Positions 18,050 to 27,412 of a DNA stretch of 61,967 nt are shown piece after piece (the first letter of the stretch is position 1; each line of letters opens with the position of its first letter). Source of the stretch: Bacteroidaceae bacterium (GTDB lineage Bacteria; Bacteroidota; Bacteroidia; Bacteroidales; Bacteroidaceae); assembly GCA_024398665.1 (NCBI GenBank), contig JAKSIS010000012.1, forward strand, positions 1-61,967, read 5' to 3'. The notes under the pieces were generated by a model that was not told where the DNA came from, ran no database searches, and was given only the letters and a program-made list of their open reading frames with translations. A program made the position numbers and the translations under genes.

Positions 18050-18976
18050 TTAAAGTGTACCGTTCACGGCACGGATGAATATGTCGTTCATACTTGGAAT
18101 GATTTCCTGGAAGGAGCGCAGGGCCACCTTTTCATTCAGGAGTCCTATTACCGGACGTATGTCATCGTCACTGGCTATGTGTATCTTCTGCACGGTGTAT
18201 CCGCCCAGAAGACCCTGGGCCGGTCCTATGAGAGTGGCCTTTCCGTTAACAGCATCGATGAAGTCACGCGTCTCACCGCTGAATGTGACCTGGAAGGAGT
18301 TGCCGCCTGCCTTGCGCCTGATCTCGTCAACTGAACCTGACAGAATGTTCTGTGATTTGTTGATAAGGGTGATATCGTCACATATCTCTTCAACTGATTC
18401 CATGTTGTGGGTCGAGAAGATGACTGTGGCGCCGCGGTCGCGCAGTGCAAGGATCTCCCTTTTGAGAAGGTCCTGGTTGATGGGGTCGAAACCTGAGAAC
18501 GGTTCGTCGAATATGAGCAGTTCGGGTTCGTGCACCACGGTTGCTATGAACTGGACCTTCTGGGCCATGCCCTTTGAAAGGTCCTCGACCTTCTTCTCCC
18601 ACCAGTCCTCAATGTTCAGGCGTGAGAACCATTCGTGCAGGCGGGCGGTGGCATCGGACTTGGACATGCCGCGCAGCCGGGCAAAGAATACGGACTGTTC
18701 GCCAACCTTCATCTTCTTGTAAAGCCCGCGTTCCTCAGGCATGTAGCCTATGCGGTAAACGTCATCGGCTGTTATTTCACGGCCCTGGAATATGACCTTT
18801 CCGCAGTCGGGGATGGTCATGCGGTTCACTACACGGATAAGCGTGGTCTTGCCGGCGCCGTTGGGGCCCAGCAGTCCGTAGATTGAACCGCGCGGAATCT
18901 CAAGTGAGACGTCATCAAGGGCCCTGTGGCCGGTGTACGTCTTGGATACGTGCTCGATTTTAAGAATAGAATCCAT
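18050..18976 (-). CDS. ABC transporter ATP-binding protein (NatA-like)
   Basis: 308 aa. Walker A GPNGAGKTT near residue 40, Q-loop region YMPEERGLYKKMKVGEQ, signature DLSKGMAQKV, Walker B ELLIFDEPFSGFDP, and H-loop STHNMESVEEI. The C-terminal ~80 residues are the DUF4162-type extension typical of NatA and related exporters. It is the first gene of the two-gene exporter. It sits 59 bases after the SGNH hydrolase gene and could belong to the same transcript. Confidence 0.93.
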   Translation of the reverse strand: MDSILKIEHVSKTYTGHRALDDVSLEIPRGSIYGLLGPNGAGKTTLIRVVNRMTIPDCGKVIFQGREITADDVYRIGYMPEERGLYKKMKVGEQSVFFARLRGMSKSDATARLHEWFSRLNIEDWWEKKVEDLSKGMAQKVQFIATVVHEPELLIFDEPFSGFDPINQDLLKREILALRDRGATVIFSTHNMESVEEICDDITLINKSQNILSGSVDEIRRKAGGNSFQVTFSGETRDFIDAVNGKATLIGPAQGLLGGYTVQKIHIASDDDIRPVIGLLNEKVALRSFQEIIPSMNDIFIRAVNGTL

Positions 18977-19035
18977 TTTATTTCATTCAAGTTTTCAATT
19001 GTTGGACGTAAGGCAGCGGTGATTTACTACAGTTT

Positions 19036-19686
19036 TCACCTGTTTTTTTTGAATACCCGGTCAAAAATTATTCCGGCAATCATCCTTTCACCTTCCTCGT
19101 TGGGGTGGATGGTGTCGGGGAAATACTGTTTCTGGCCCTGGAACGGGGTGTTCAGGTCAATGAGCGGCAGGTTCTCCTCTGCGGCAATCTCCTTTAAATA
19201 AGGTATCACGCCGTTATAGATTATGCTGTCGTTTATGGTCCAGGCGTTTCCCATGGCGGGTACGGGCAGGCACAGCCATATCTGCGGCTTGGATGGCAGT
19301 GAGCGCACTTCAGCGATCATGGCCTTCACATCGGTCTTGAAGTTTTCGTGGCTGACCCAGTTCCGGGGCTTGCTGTCATTGGTGCCCAGTTTGATGGTCA
19401 CAATCTGGGGGTTGAATTCAAGGGCGTCACGGTACAGTTGTTCGTTGACATAGGGCATGTCGGTGCCGCTCATTGCGGTGACGCCGCAGACACCGAAATT
19501 GCGCACGTCATACTTTTCGCCCAGCATGGAGGCCAGAACTCCGGGATAGGCGTCATGTTCACGGTCCATAATGCCGTGGCCGTAGGTGATGCTGTCCCCC
19601 AGACAGGCCACTCTGATGGGTTCGCTCTTGCATGCTGAAAGGATCAGCACGGCTGCAAAAAGCAGCATTGGGAATGTCTTCTTCAT
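19036..19686 (-). CDS. SGNH/GDSL-type esterase lipoprotein
   Basis: 216 aa with a lipobox LSAC (Cys19). Catalytic blocks are complete: GDSIT (Ser nucleophile, block I), NFGVCGVTAM (Gly block II), LGTNDSK (Asn block III) and DTIHPNEEG (Asp and His, block V). The family hydrolyses acyl or acetyl esters; Bacteroidales members often act on sugar acetates. It overlaps the end of the DAHP synthase gene by four bases, so it is cotranscribed with it although no functional link is obvious. Confidence 0.9.
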   Translation of the reverse strand: MKKTFPMLLFAAVLILSACKSEPIRVACLGDSITYGHGIMDREHDAYPGVLASMLGEKYDVRNFGVCGVTAMSGTDMPYVNEQLYRDALEFNPQIVTIKLGTNDSKPRNWVSHENFKTDVKAMIAEVRSLPSKPQIWLCLPVPAMGNAWTINDSIIYNGVIPYLKEIAAEENLPLIDLNTPFQGQKQYFPDTIHPNEEGERMIAGIIFDRVFKKNR

Positions 19687-20756
19687 TTTCTGTTGATTGT
19701 TTCAAGTTGCCACCGGATACTCTCCGAATGTATGTTTTCAAATATGTTACTTATGCATTTGCCGTCAATGCCCATTTGGACTGCTTCACGTATGATATTC
19801 TCCATTACGGCGTTGTAGCGGTCGGGCTGGAGTACGGCCAGATTGTGCAGCTGCTTGTAGCTGCCTATTTCACGCGCAATTCCGAAACGGCGGGCCAGCA
19901 GTCCGATAAGTTCCTTGTCAACGCTGTCCAGTTCGTCACGCAGCGGCTTGAGACTCTCCCTGTCATATTCACTTGTTTCCCTGCGCTGCGAAAGGCTGCG
20001 CACCAGCTGTCCGAATTCATCGGGCGTAAGCTGCTGGTTCCTGTCACTGAGCGCGCAGGACGGGTCAGGATGGACTTCAACGAACAGACCGTCTGCATTG
20101 AGGTTCATTGCAGTCTGGGCCAGCGGCTGTATGAGCCCGGTCCTGCCGGCCATGTGGCTGGGGTCACAGAAAATGGGCAGCTGCGGTATGCGGCGGCGCA
20201 GTTCTATGGGTATCTCCCACTGCGGGGCGTAGCGGTAGACCGTTTCCCCGTATGAACTGAAACCGCGGTGTATGGCGGCCAGACGCCTTATTCCCGCCCT
20301 TGAAAGACGTTCGAACGCGCCAGTCCAAAGGTCTATGTCAGCGTTGATGGGGTTCTTCACGAACACCGGAATGCCGGTGCCGGCCAGACTGTCGGCAATC
20401 TCCTGGACGGCGAACGGGCTGACTGTGGTGCGCGCTCCAATCCAGACCATGTCGATACCTGCCTCCAGCGCGGCTTCGACATGAGCGGCATTGGCCACTT
20501 CAGTCATGATTCTCATGCCTGTCAGCTGGCGGGCTTTCCTGAGCCATTCAAGCCCCGGCCTGCCGGGACCTTCATAGCCTCCGGGTCTTGTGCGCGGCTT
20601 CCATATTCCGGCACGCAGCGTTCCTATGCCCATGCCGGACAGCATTCTGGCGCACTGTATCACCTGCTGTTCCGATTCGGCACTGCAGGGGCCTGCAATC
20701 AGTGCGCAGCGGCCGTCATCGGACTTGAGTCCTGTTATCGGTTCAATTTCAATCAT
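19683..20756 (-). CDS. Bifunctional DAHP synthase (type I-beta) / chorismate mutase (AroQ)
   Basis: About 357 aa from the ATG at 20756. Residues ~1-255 are the KDO8P-synthase-like barrel: IAGPCSAES, GIWKPRTRPGGYEG, MTEV, VWIGARTT, VKNPINADID, HRGFSS, CDPSHMAGR, VEVHPDP. Residues ~275-355 are an all-helical type II chorismate mutase (LRDELDSVDKELIGLLARRFGIAREIGSYK). The first activity makes DAHP from PEP and erythrose-4-P, the second converts chorismate to prephenate, so the protein commits and branches aromatic synthesis. The start overlaps the recQ end by eight bases; an upstream in-frame ATG at 20786 would overlap it more. Confidence 0.95.
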   Translation of the reverse strand: MIEIEPITGLKSDDGRCALIAGPCSAESEQQVIQCARMLSGMGIGTLRAGIWKPRTRPGGYEGPGRPGLEWLRKARQLTGMRIMTEVANAAHVEAALEAGIDMVWIGARTTVSPFAVQEIADSLAGTGIPVFVKNPINADIDLWTGAFERLSRAGIRRLAAIHRGFSSYGETVYRYAPQWEIPIELRRRIPQLPIFCDPSHMAGRTGLIQPLAQTAMNLNADGLFVEVHPDPSCALSDRNQQLTPDEFGQLVRSLSQRRETSEYDRESLKPLRDELDSVDKELIGLLARRFGIAREIGSYKQLHNLAVLQPDRYNAVMENIIREAVQMGIDGKCISNIFENIHSESIRWQLETINRK

Positions 20757-22650
20757 ATTCCTTTTCCAAAACAACTTTCCCGTCACGGACGGATATTTCG
20801 CCCTCGGCGGTCATGAACTTGAGCACGCTGTCTATGCGGCGCCTGTCATAGGGCAGGTCATAGATCTTCTGCTGCGGACAGTTTTCCATAGACAGGACAC
20901 TTGCTATATGTGTGCGTATGGTGTCACGCTGGCCCCGCGTCATACTGTCACCCGTATCCTCAAGGCACAGGTCGCAGTTCATGCAGGGCTGTTTACGCTC
21001 CTCGCCGAAATAGTGCAGCAGCATGCGGCTGCGGCAGCCGGTCCTGCGTGTCACGTATTCCATCATGGCACCTATCCTTTCCTTGTATTCTTCAAGACGC
21101 AGCCTGTAGAATTCGGGGTCAAAGTTCAGCATGGCGCTGTCAATCCTTTCACGGGCCCATGTGATTACGGGCGTGCGGCGCCTGGGGACGTAGCGGACCA
21201 CGCCCTGGCTCTGCAGGTTCTGCATGGTCATGTACATGGTCTCGTGGTCAACGCCTGCGCGTGTGCACACAAGCTTCTCGTCAATGTAGGCGTAGTCGGT
21301 GAAAATGCCGCTGTACAGACGCAGGATCACATTCATGATGTTTTCAGTGGTGCTGTCCTCATGTATGCGGTAAAGGTCGTCACGTCCGGCTGTGAACAGC
21401 AGTTTGGCCGAATAGTCAGCCTCATCAATGTATTCAATGTATCCCATGCGGGTAAGTATGCGCAGGGCGCTTTCCGCCGGTATGACCGGCAGCGAGAAAT
21501 GCTGGCAGAACTCACCCAGTGAGAATGAGTATGTGCATCCCCTGCCGTCACCCACTGCCATTTCATGGAAATAGGCCAGCCTGTCATACACGCCGCGTAT
21601 GAAATCCTCTTTGGGGAATGTGTCGCTTATGCGTTTGCTAAGTGTACGCCTGTCGCCCGGAGAATGCAGCAGCACTGCGTAGGAGCGCAGACCGTCACGT
21701 CCGGCACGCCCGGCCTCCTGGAAATAGGCTTCGATGGAATCAGGGATGTCCATGTGCACCACAGTCCTGACATCGGGCTTGTCAATGCCCATTCCGAATG
21801 CGTTGGTGGCCACCATTATGCGGCATCCGCCCTTTGTCCATATGCTCTGGCGGGCGTCCTTGACTTCAGGACTCAGGCCTGCGTGGTAGAAGGTCGATGT
21901 TACGCCGTTCTTTTCAAGATAGTCCGATATCTCTTTGGTGTCCCTGCGGTTGCGCGTGTAGACTATGCCTGCCCCGGGAACGCAGTCCAGTATGTGTCTG
22001 AGCTCCTCCAGCTTGTTCTCCGTGTCGCGGACCACGTATGACAGGTTCTCACGGTGGAAACTCATGCGTATCACGTTCCTTTCCGTGAATCCCAGACGGT
22101 CCTGGATGTCATCGGTGACACGCGGGGTGGCTGTGGCTGTAAGCGCCAGCACGGGAACTCCGGGCAGCAGTTTCCTGACATCGGATATGTTCAGATATGA
22201 GGGGCGGAAGTCATAGCCCCACTGTGATATGCAGTGTGATTCGTCCACGCATATCATACATATCCTGACATGTTTGAGCTTGGTGAGGAAAAGATCTGAA
22301 GAAAGCCTTTCGGGCGATACGTACAGGAACTTGCAGCCGCCGTACACACAGTTCTCCATGGTGGCTATTATGCTGTCGCGGTCCATGCCGGTGTGGATTG
22401 CCGCGGCCTTTATGCCGTGCTCCCTCAGAGAGCGCACCTGGTCCTTCATGAGGGCTATCAGGGGGGTGATCACAAGGCAGGTGCCGTCCATGGCCATGGC
22501 GGGAACCTGGAATGTGATGCTTTTCCCGCCGCCGGTGGGCATGAGCCCCAGGGTGTCACGGCCGCTGCCAATGCTTTCAATTATCTGCTCCTGGACACCG
22601 CGGAAACCGTCATATCCCCAGTATTTCTTCAGTATCTCCTTGTAGGTCAT
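20749..22650 (-). CDS. recQ: RecQ-family ATP-dependent DNA helicase
   Basis: 633 aa. Motif I MPTGGGKSITFQ, motif II VDESHCISQWGYDFRPSY (DESH form), motif III ALTATATP, motif V ATNAFGMGIDKPDVR, motif VI YFQEAGRAGRDG. A zinc-binding Cys cluster with CMNCDLC follows at ~530. Only ~90 residues remain after it, and I see no full HRDC domain, so this is a short RecQ type. It unwinds DNA 3'-5' in recombination and fork repair. Ten bases from recJ, its usual partner. Confidence 0.95.
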   Translation of the reverse strand: MTYKEILKKYWGYDGFRGVQEQIIESIGSGRDTLGLMPTGGGKSITFQVPAMAMDGTCLVITPLIALMKDQVRSLREHGIKAAAIHTGMDRDSIIATMENCVYGGCKFLYVSPERLSSDLFLTKLKHVRICMICVDESHCISQWGYDFRPSYLNISDVRKLLPGVPVLALTATATPRVTDDIQDRLGFTERNVIRMSFHRENLSYVVRDTENKLEELRHILDCVPGAGIVYTRNRRDTKEISDYLEKNGVTSTFYHAGLSPEVKDARQSIWTKGGCRIMVATNAFGMGIDKPDVRTVVHMDIPDSIEAYFQEAGRAGRDGLRSYAVLLHSPGDRRTLSKRISDTFPKEDFIRGVYDRLAYFHEMAVGDGRGCTYSFSLGEFCQHFSLPVIPAESALRILTRMGYIEYIDEADYSAKLLFTAGRDDLYRIHEDSTTENIMNVILRLYSGIFTDYAYIDEKLVCTRAGVDHETMYMTMQNLQSQGVVRYVPRRRTPVITWARERIDSAMLNFDPEFYRLRLEEYKERIGAMMEYVTRRTGCRSRMLLHYFGEERKQPCMNCDLCLEDTGDSMTRGQRDTIRTHIASVLSMENCPQQKIYDLPYDRRRIDSVLKFMTAEGEISVRDGKVVLEKEYD

Positions 22651-22659
22651 AGGGCCCTG

Positions 22660-24393
22660 TCAGGCTTTCAAATCCGGTGAATTGGGCTTTATGCTTTCAA
22701 TCTGAAGCAGCACCTCACCGTGCTTGAAGTTGTTTTCCTCAATGGTATAGACAATGTCAAATGACCTCTTGGTCTTGATGTAGGTCGCATATTCGCTCTG
22801 GCCGAATGCGATTCCGTTCATGGGGTGGCCGCTCTTGCTGTCAATCAGTTCCAGCTTGATGTGTTCGTGACCGCGGCCCACAACCTTGCTGGTGCCGTAG
22901 TCATATACGTTGCGGGTGCGGAACACCGGTTTCGTGTTCTCGGGGCCGAACGGCTGGAACTTCTTCATGTCCTTGAAGAACTTTGGGGTTATGTCCTTGA
23001 AGTCAAGGTCAGCGTCAATGTCAATGGACGCTTCAATCTGGTCCGGTTCAATATGGCCTGCCACATATTCCTCAAAGCGGCGCTTGAACTCTTCAACGTT
23101 CTCAACCTTGAGCGACAGTCCTGCGGCATAGGTGTGGCCGCCGAAATTCTCCAGCAGGTCCTTGCAGCTTTCAATGGCCTTGTACACGTCAAAGCCCGAT
23201 ACCGAACGTGCCGAACCGGTGGCCAGTTCTCCCGTACGGGTCAGAACCACGGCGGGCTTGTAGAACACCTCAGTCAGGCGTGAAGCCACAATGCCTATCA
23301 CTCCGCGTTTCCAGTTTTCGTTGTAGAGGACAATGGAATGGCGGTCTTCGCCGTGCTCCAGGTTGGTGACAATCTCACCGGCCTCTTCGGTCATCTCCTT
23401 GTCATCCTTCTTGCGGTCATCGTTCTCCTGGTCAATGCGTGCTGCCAGCTCCAGGGCGCGCGAGTAGTCGCGTTCGGTGAGCAGGTCCACGGCCTTCTTG
23501 CCGCTGCTCATACGTCCTGCGGCATTCAGGCGCGGTCCTATCTTGAATACTATGTCGTTTATGCTCAGGTTCTTGTCACCCAGCTTGCATACCTGTATGA
23601 TGGCGCGCAGGCCGGTGCAGGGGCTGCTGTTCAGCTGCTCCAGACCGTAGTGCGTGAGCACGCGGTTCTCACCCATTATGGGCACTATGTCCGATGCGGT
23701 GCTGACAGCCACCAGGTCAAGTGACGGCAGCAGTTCGGCGAACGGTATGCCGTTGTCCAGCGCGTATGCCTGCATGAGCTTGAATCCTACGCCGCAGCCT
23801 GAAAGATGCTTGAAGGGATAGTTGGAATCATCAAGCTTGGCGTTCAGTATGGCCACTGCGGGCGGCAGTTCGTCATCAGGCACGTGGTGGTCACAGACAA
23901 TGAAGTCAATGCCCTTTTCCTTTGCGTACCTGATTTCAGGAATGGCCTTTATGCCGCAGTCAAGCACTATCACAAGTTTCACTCCGGTTTCAAAGGCATA
24001 GTCCACACCCTGCACTGACACTCCGTAACCTTCATTGTAGCGGTCCGGAATGTAGTAGTCCAGGTTGTCATAATCCCTTTTCAGGAAATTGTACACCAGT
24101 GCGACGGCAGTCGTGCCGTCCACGTCATAGTCACCGTATACAAGAATACGCTCGCCGTGCTCTATGGCACTGTTGATACGGGCCACGGCCTTCCCCATGT
24201 CATTCATCAGCCACGGGTCAAGCAGCTCGTTCAGTTGCGGGTTGAAAAATTTCTGTACTTCGGTCTTTGTCGTTATGCCTCTCTGAATCAGAAGACGGCA
24301 GAGTATGGGACTTATCCCTACAGCTTTTGATAGTTCAGCGGCTGCCTCTGTCAGCTCCGGGGTGGGGGGCACACAGTTCCATCTGAAGTTCAT
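22660..24393 (-). CDS. recJ: Single-stranded-DNA-specific exonuclease RecJ
   Basis: 577 aa, full length. DHH phosphoesterase motifs: YGDYDVDGTTA (motif I), LDCGIK (II), VCDHHVPDDELPPAVAILN (III, DHH), and the DHHA1 region with GGHTYAAGLSL at ~420. The C-terminal OB-like part contains FGPENTKPVF. RecJ degrades ssDNA 5'-3' in recombination and repair, working with RecQ, whose gene follows ten bases on. First gene of the operon. Confidence 0.97.
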   Translation of the reverse strand: MNFRWNCVPPTPELTEAAAELSKAVGISPILCRLLIQRGITTKTEVQKFFNPQLNELLDPWLMNDMGKAVARINSAIEHGERILVYGDYDVDGTTAVALVYNFLKRDYDNLDYYIPDRYNEGYGVSVQGVDYAFETGVKLVIVLDCGIKAIPEIRYAKEKGIDFIVCDHHVPDDELPPAVAILNAKLDDSNYPFKHLSGCGVGFKLMQAYALDNGIPFAELLPSLDLVAVSTASDIVPIMGENRVLTHYGLEQLNSSPCTGLRAIIQVCKLGDKNLSINDIVFKIGPRLNAAGRMSSGKKAVDLLTERDYSRALELAARIDQENDDRKKDDKEMTEEAGEIVTNLEHGEDRHSIVLYNENWKRGVIGIVASRLTEVFYKPAVVLTRTGELATGSARSVSGFDVYKAIESCKDLLENFGGHTYAAGLSLKVENVEEFKRRFEEYVAGHIEPDQIEASIDIDADLDFKDITPKFFKDMKKFQPFGPENTKPVFRTRNVYDYGTSKVVGRGHEHIKLELIDSKSGHPMNGIAFGQSEYATYIKTKRSFDIVYTIEENNFKHGEVLLQIESIKPNSPDLKA

Positions 24394-24500
24394 TTTTTAT
24401 ATCGTTTTTTATTTTTATCATGTTGGGTATGTTTCAGTGGGACAGTGCGCTGCCGGCTTATGGATGCGGTTGGTACAAACCATCCCAAATTATCAAAGAG

Positions 24501-24531
24501 CAAAAATAATAAAAGAATTTCTTTTTATCAA
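24501..24531 (-). promoter_or_regulatory. Promoter for the recJ-recQ operon
   Basis: Minus strand: TTG at 24529-24531, 20 bases, TATTTTTG at 24501-24508. This leaves about 100 bases of leader before recJ. Confidence 0.6.
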
Positions 24532-24551
24532 GGAATGTCGGTGAAAAAAGT

Positions 24552-24585
24552 TTTGCCGCCATTTGCAAAAAGTTTGCTAACTTTG
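24552..24585 (+). promoter_or_regulatory. Promoter for the tyrosine phosphatase gene
   Basis: Plus strand: TTTG at 24552-24555, 22 bases, TAACTTTG at 24578-24585. The predicted start point is close to the GTG at 24591, so the message may be nearly leaderless. Confidence 0.65.
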
Positions 24586-24590
24586 GTGCC

Positions 24591-25058
24591 GTGAATGAAG
24601 TGAAACGTATACTGTTCGTGTGCCACGGCAACATATGCCGCAGTCCCATGGCGGAATTCATCCTTAAGGCCATGGTCAGGGCAAGAGGGGTGGAGGACCG
24701 CTACCTGATCGAATCGGCGGCGGTGTCCGATGAAGAGATTGGCAACGGCATATATCCGCCGGCAAGGCGCTGCCTGAACCAGCACGGCGTCCGGTTCGAT
24801 ACGCACAAGACCGCACGCAGGATAACCCCTGCTGACTACGGGCGCTTTGACCGCATAATATGCATGGACCGCAGCAATCTCAGGTGGCTGGAGCACATTA
24901 TTCCTGATGATCCGGAGAACAAGATCCACCTGATGATGTCATACACAGGACATGCCCGTGACGTTGCTGACCCGTGGTATACAGGGGATTTCGAACAGAC
25001 TTTTCAGGATATTCTGGAGGCCTGCACCTGCATGCTGGACTGCAGGACTGACAACTGA
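24591..25058 (+). CDS. Low-molecular-weight protein tyrosine phosphatase
   Basis: 155 aa from a GTG. The active-site loop CHGNICRS (Cys11, Arg17; CX5R) is near the N-terminus and the general acid Asp127 lies in DVADPWYTGDF, both as in the family. Another GTG three codons on is also possible. These enzymes remove phosphate from protein tyrosines, often balancing tyrosine kinases of polysaccharide export, but no such kinase is nearby. The next gene starts 10 bases after the stop. Confidence 0.93.
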   Translation: MNEVKRILFVCHGNICRSPMAEFILKAMVRARGVEDRYLIESAAVSDEEIGNGIYPPARRCLNQHGVRFDTHKTARRITPADYGRFDRIICMDRSNLRWLEHIIPDDPENKIHLMMSYTGHARDVADPWYTGDFEQTFQDILEACTCMLDCRTDN

Positions 25059-25068
25059 TTCTTTGACA

Positions 25069-26067
25069 ATGAGTGAAATTCACAGGATAATTTCAGTACC
25101 GGACCCGCTCATGACCTATGCTGAGCAGCTGGACTTTGTGACCGGGGCCGTTGACAGCGTGGAGAACCCGCTGTTCATACGCTTCTTTCTGAGCGATGCC
25201 GCCACGCAGACAGCTGCGCTCAGGGACCGCCTGCACTGGAACTGTGCGGTTTCCATAATAGGTCAGGCTCCGCTTGACGGCACGAAAATAGCCGCATGGG
25301 TATGGAGTGACGCCCGTGCTGCGGTAAGTCTTGAGAACGGGCTCTGCAAAGTTGAAGCAGGCGGCGCCTGCATGTACTGGTGCGCCGGCTGCCTGTCAGG
25401 CGCCGACGGGGCGTACAGCCAGACCGTTCAGCTGCTGGAGTCGTTCAGCGAAAGGCTGGAAGGGCTTGGGCTGAGGCTTGAGGACAACTGCGTGCGCACC
25501 TGGTTCTATGTCCAGAACATTGATGTGAACTACAAGGGCATGGTTGACGGGCGCAACGCTGTGTTCGATGCGCACGCCCTGACCCCGGACACGCATTTCA
25601 TAGCAAGCACAGGCATTGAAGGGCGTACTGCTGACTACCGTAGTGTCGTGGCGATGGATGCCGTGGCTGTCAGCGGGCTGGAGATATCTTACCTGTACGG
25701 GCTGACTCACCTGAACCGGACATCGGAATACGGGGTGCGGTTCGAACGCGGTGCCGTGGTAGGTGACCATGTGTTCATATCCGGAACGGCAAGCATTGAT
25801 GACAGGGGCAATGTCATGTATCCCGGTGACATTGTCAGGCAGACCGGCCGTATGCTGGAGAATGTGGGGGTGCTGCTCTCTGAATCCGGCTGTACTTTTG
25901 AAAATGTGCTCTCCATGCTGGTCTACCTGCGTGATCCTGCAGATTACCTGACTGTCAGGAATATATTCGAATCAAGATTTCCGGCCCGGCCGTACATTAT
26001 CCTGCACGCGCCGGTCTGCCGTCCGGGCTGGCTTGTGGAAATGGAATGTGTTGCAGCCCTATCTTGA
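25069..26067 (+). CDS. Two-part Rid (YjgF)-superfamily protein
   Basis: About 332 aa from the ATG at 25069. The C-terminal half (~200-332) has Rid-type features: RGAVVGDHVFISGTASID, GDIVRQTGRMLENVGVLL, VLSMLVYLRDPADY, PARPYIILHAPVCRPGWLVEMECVA. The N-terminal half is a diverged domain of similar size, giving the layout of the FkbO/Hyg5 chorismatase-like group, but I cannot confirm catalytic residues for that reaction. A role as an enamine/imine deaminase or a chorismate-type hydrolase is inference. It probably shares a transcript with the phosphatase gene. Confidence 0.75.
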   Translation: MSEIHRIISVPDPLMTYAEQLDFVTGAVDSVENPLFIRFFLSDAATQTAALRDRLHWNCAVSIIGQAPLDGTKIAAWVWSDARAAVSLENGLCKVEAGGACMYWCAGCLSGADGAYSQTVQLLESFSERLEGLGLRLEDNCVRTWFYVQNIDVNYKGMVDGRNAVFDAHALTPDTHFIASTGIEGRTADYRSVVAMDAVAVSGLEISYLYGLTHLNRTSEYGVRFERGAVVGDHVFISGTASIDDRGNVMYPGDIVRQTGRMLENVGVLLSESGCTFENVLSMLVYLRDPADYLTVRNIFESRFPARPYIILHAPVCRPGWLVEMECVAALS

Positions 26068-26074
26068 AACACTG

Positions 26075-27112
26075 TCATTTCAGGGGGTTCCTGTCAGATC
26101 TGAACCATTCGATGAATCTTGAAATGCCGTCGTGGAGGCTGGTGGAGGGCTTGTAGCCGCATTCCCGTTCCAGCTTTGAGGTGTCAGCGTAGGTGTGCAG
26201 CACGTCGCCCTGCTGCATGGGGAGGAAAATCTTTTCGGCTTCAACGCCAAGCGCGTTCTCGATCTCGCTTATGAAGTCCATCAGCCTGACGGGGCTGGAA
26301 CAGCCTATGTTGTAGACCTTCCACGGGATGCCGTTCGGGCAGGAAGCGGCGTTGGGCCTGTGACCTATGACCTGCATGGTACCCTCCACTATGTCATCTA
26401 TGTAAGTGAAGTCGCGGCTCATGTTGCCGTTGTTGAAGACCTTGATGGGTTCGCCCCTGCTGATGGCTGTCGCGAAAAGCATGGGTGCCATGTCGGGACG
26501 TCCCCACGGGCCGTAAACGGTGAAGAAACGCAGGCCTGTGGCGGGCATGCCGTACAGTTTGCTGTAGGAGTGTGCCATAAGTTCATTGGCCTTCTTTGTG
26601 GCGGCATAAAGGCTTACGGGGTTGTCCACGCGGTCGTCTTCTGAGAAAGGCACCTTCTCATTCATTCCGTAGACCGATGACGACGAAGCGTAGACCAGGT
26701 GCTGCACGGAGTTGTTGCGGCAGCATTCCAGCACGTTCATGAATCCTACAAGATTGCTGTCCAGATATGCGTAGGGATTGGTTATGGAATACCTCACTCC
26801 GGCCTGGGCTGCAAGGTTGACTACCACATCGAACTTCTCCTCCTTGAAGAATGACGCCATCTGGCCGCGGTCGGCAAGGTCCATCTTTATGAAGCGGTAG
26901 TTGGGGAACAGGGTGCTTTCACGCACGGAGCCGTCAATGAAACGCCTGCTGTGCGATATGATTCCGCATTCCTCAAGGCGCCCGTATTTCAGACGTACGT
27001 CATAATAGTCGTTGATGTTGTCCAGTCCTATGACTTCGTCACCGCGCTGTGCAAGGCGGAATGCCAGTTTCGAGCCTATGAATCCGGCGGCTCCAGTTAC
27101 AAGAATCTTCAT
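26075..27112 (-). CDS. NAD-dependent nucleotide-sugar epimerase, UDP-glucuronate 4-epimerase type
   Basis: 345 aa from the ATG at 27112, where the Rossmann strand MKILVTGAAGFIGSKLAFRL begins. SDR motifs: GLDNINDYYDVRLK, NLAAQAGVRYSI, active-site SSSVYG and YAATKKANE (YxxxK). The AAQAGVRYS and LRFFTVYGPWGRPDMA segments are typical of UDP-glucuronate 4-epimerases and CapI-like proteins. It supplies a galacturonate-type sugar for capsule or LPS. It converges with the Rid-like gene with only seven bases between stops. Confidence 0.9.
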   Translation of the reverse strand: MKILVTGAAGFIGSKLAFRLAQRGDEVIGLDNINDYYDVRLKYGRLEECGIISHSRRFIDGSVRESTLFPNYRFIKMDLADRGQMASFFKEEKFDVVVNLAAQAGVRYSITNPYAYLDSNLVGFMNVLECCRNNSVQHLVYASSSSVYGMNEKVPFSEDDRVDNPVSLYAATKKANELMAHSYSKLYGMPATGLRFFTVYGPWGRPDMAPMLFATAISRGEPIKVFNNGNMSRDFTYIDDIVEGTMQVIGHRPNAASCPNGIPWKVYNIGCSSPVRLMDFISEIENALGVEAEKIFLPMQQGDVLHTYADTSKLERECGYKPSTSLHDGISRFIEWFRSDRNPLK

Positions 27113-27137
27113 GTGGAAACAGTGCTTTTTCAGTTTA

Positions 27138-27172
27138 CAAAAGTACAACAAATAAACCGTTTTTGCGACAAA
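27138..27172 (-). promoter_or_regulatory. Promoter for the epimerase gene
   Basis: Minus strand: TTTG at 27169-27172, 23 bases, TACTTTTG at 27138-27145, with the ATG at 27112. Confidence 0.5.
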
Positions 27173-27307
27173 ATGACAAAATGAATGATTTTGGGTTCTT
27201 GAAATGCATATTTATGTTCAAAACGGGACTATTTGGCCTAATTATGCGACTTTATGCATTGCATTTTGAATTTTTTGCATTATTTTCGTGAAAAATATGG
27301 CTTATTT

Positions 27308-27339
27308 TTTGCTCGGGTGAATGACAAATGGTAATTTTG
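27308..27339 (+). promoter_or_regulatory. Promoter for gdhA
   Basis: Plus strand: TTTG at 27308-27311 within a T run, 20 bases, TAATTTTG at 27332-27339. Predicted start near 27346, leader about 67 bases. This is one of the best matches to the Bacteroidales consensus in the window. Confidence 0.75.
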
Positions 27340-27412
27340 CAGTCGATTTTGATAGCAAAATCACACAATTCAATTTGAATACGAACAAGTTTAATGCAAT
27401 AACGCTAAGATT

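Noticed and set aside
27160-27300. Sigma-54 promoter for gdhA (TGGCC near 27234 followed by TGC)
   Set aside because: The spacing between the GG and GC elements is one base short, and a much better TTTG-N20-TAATTTTG promoter lies nearer the gene.
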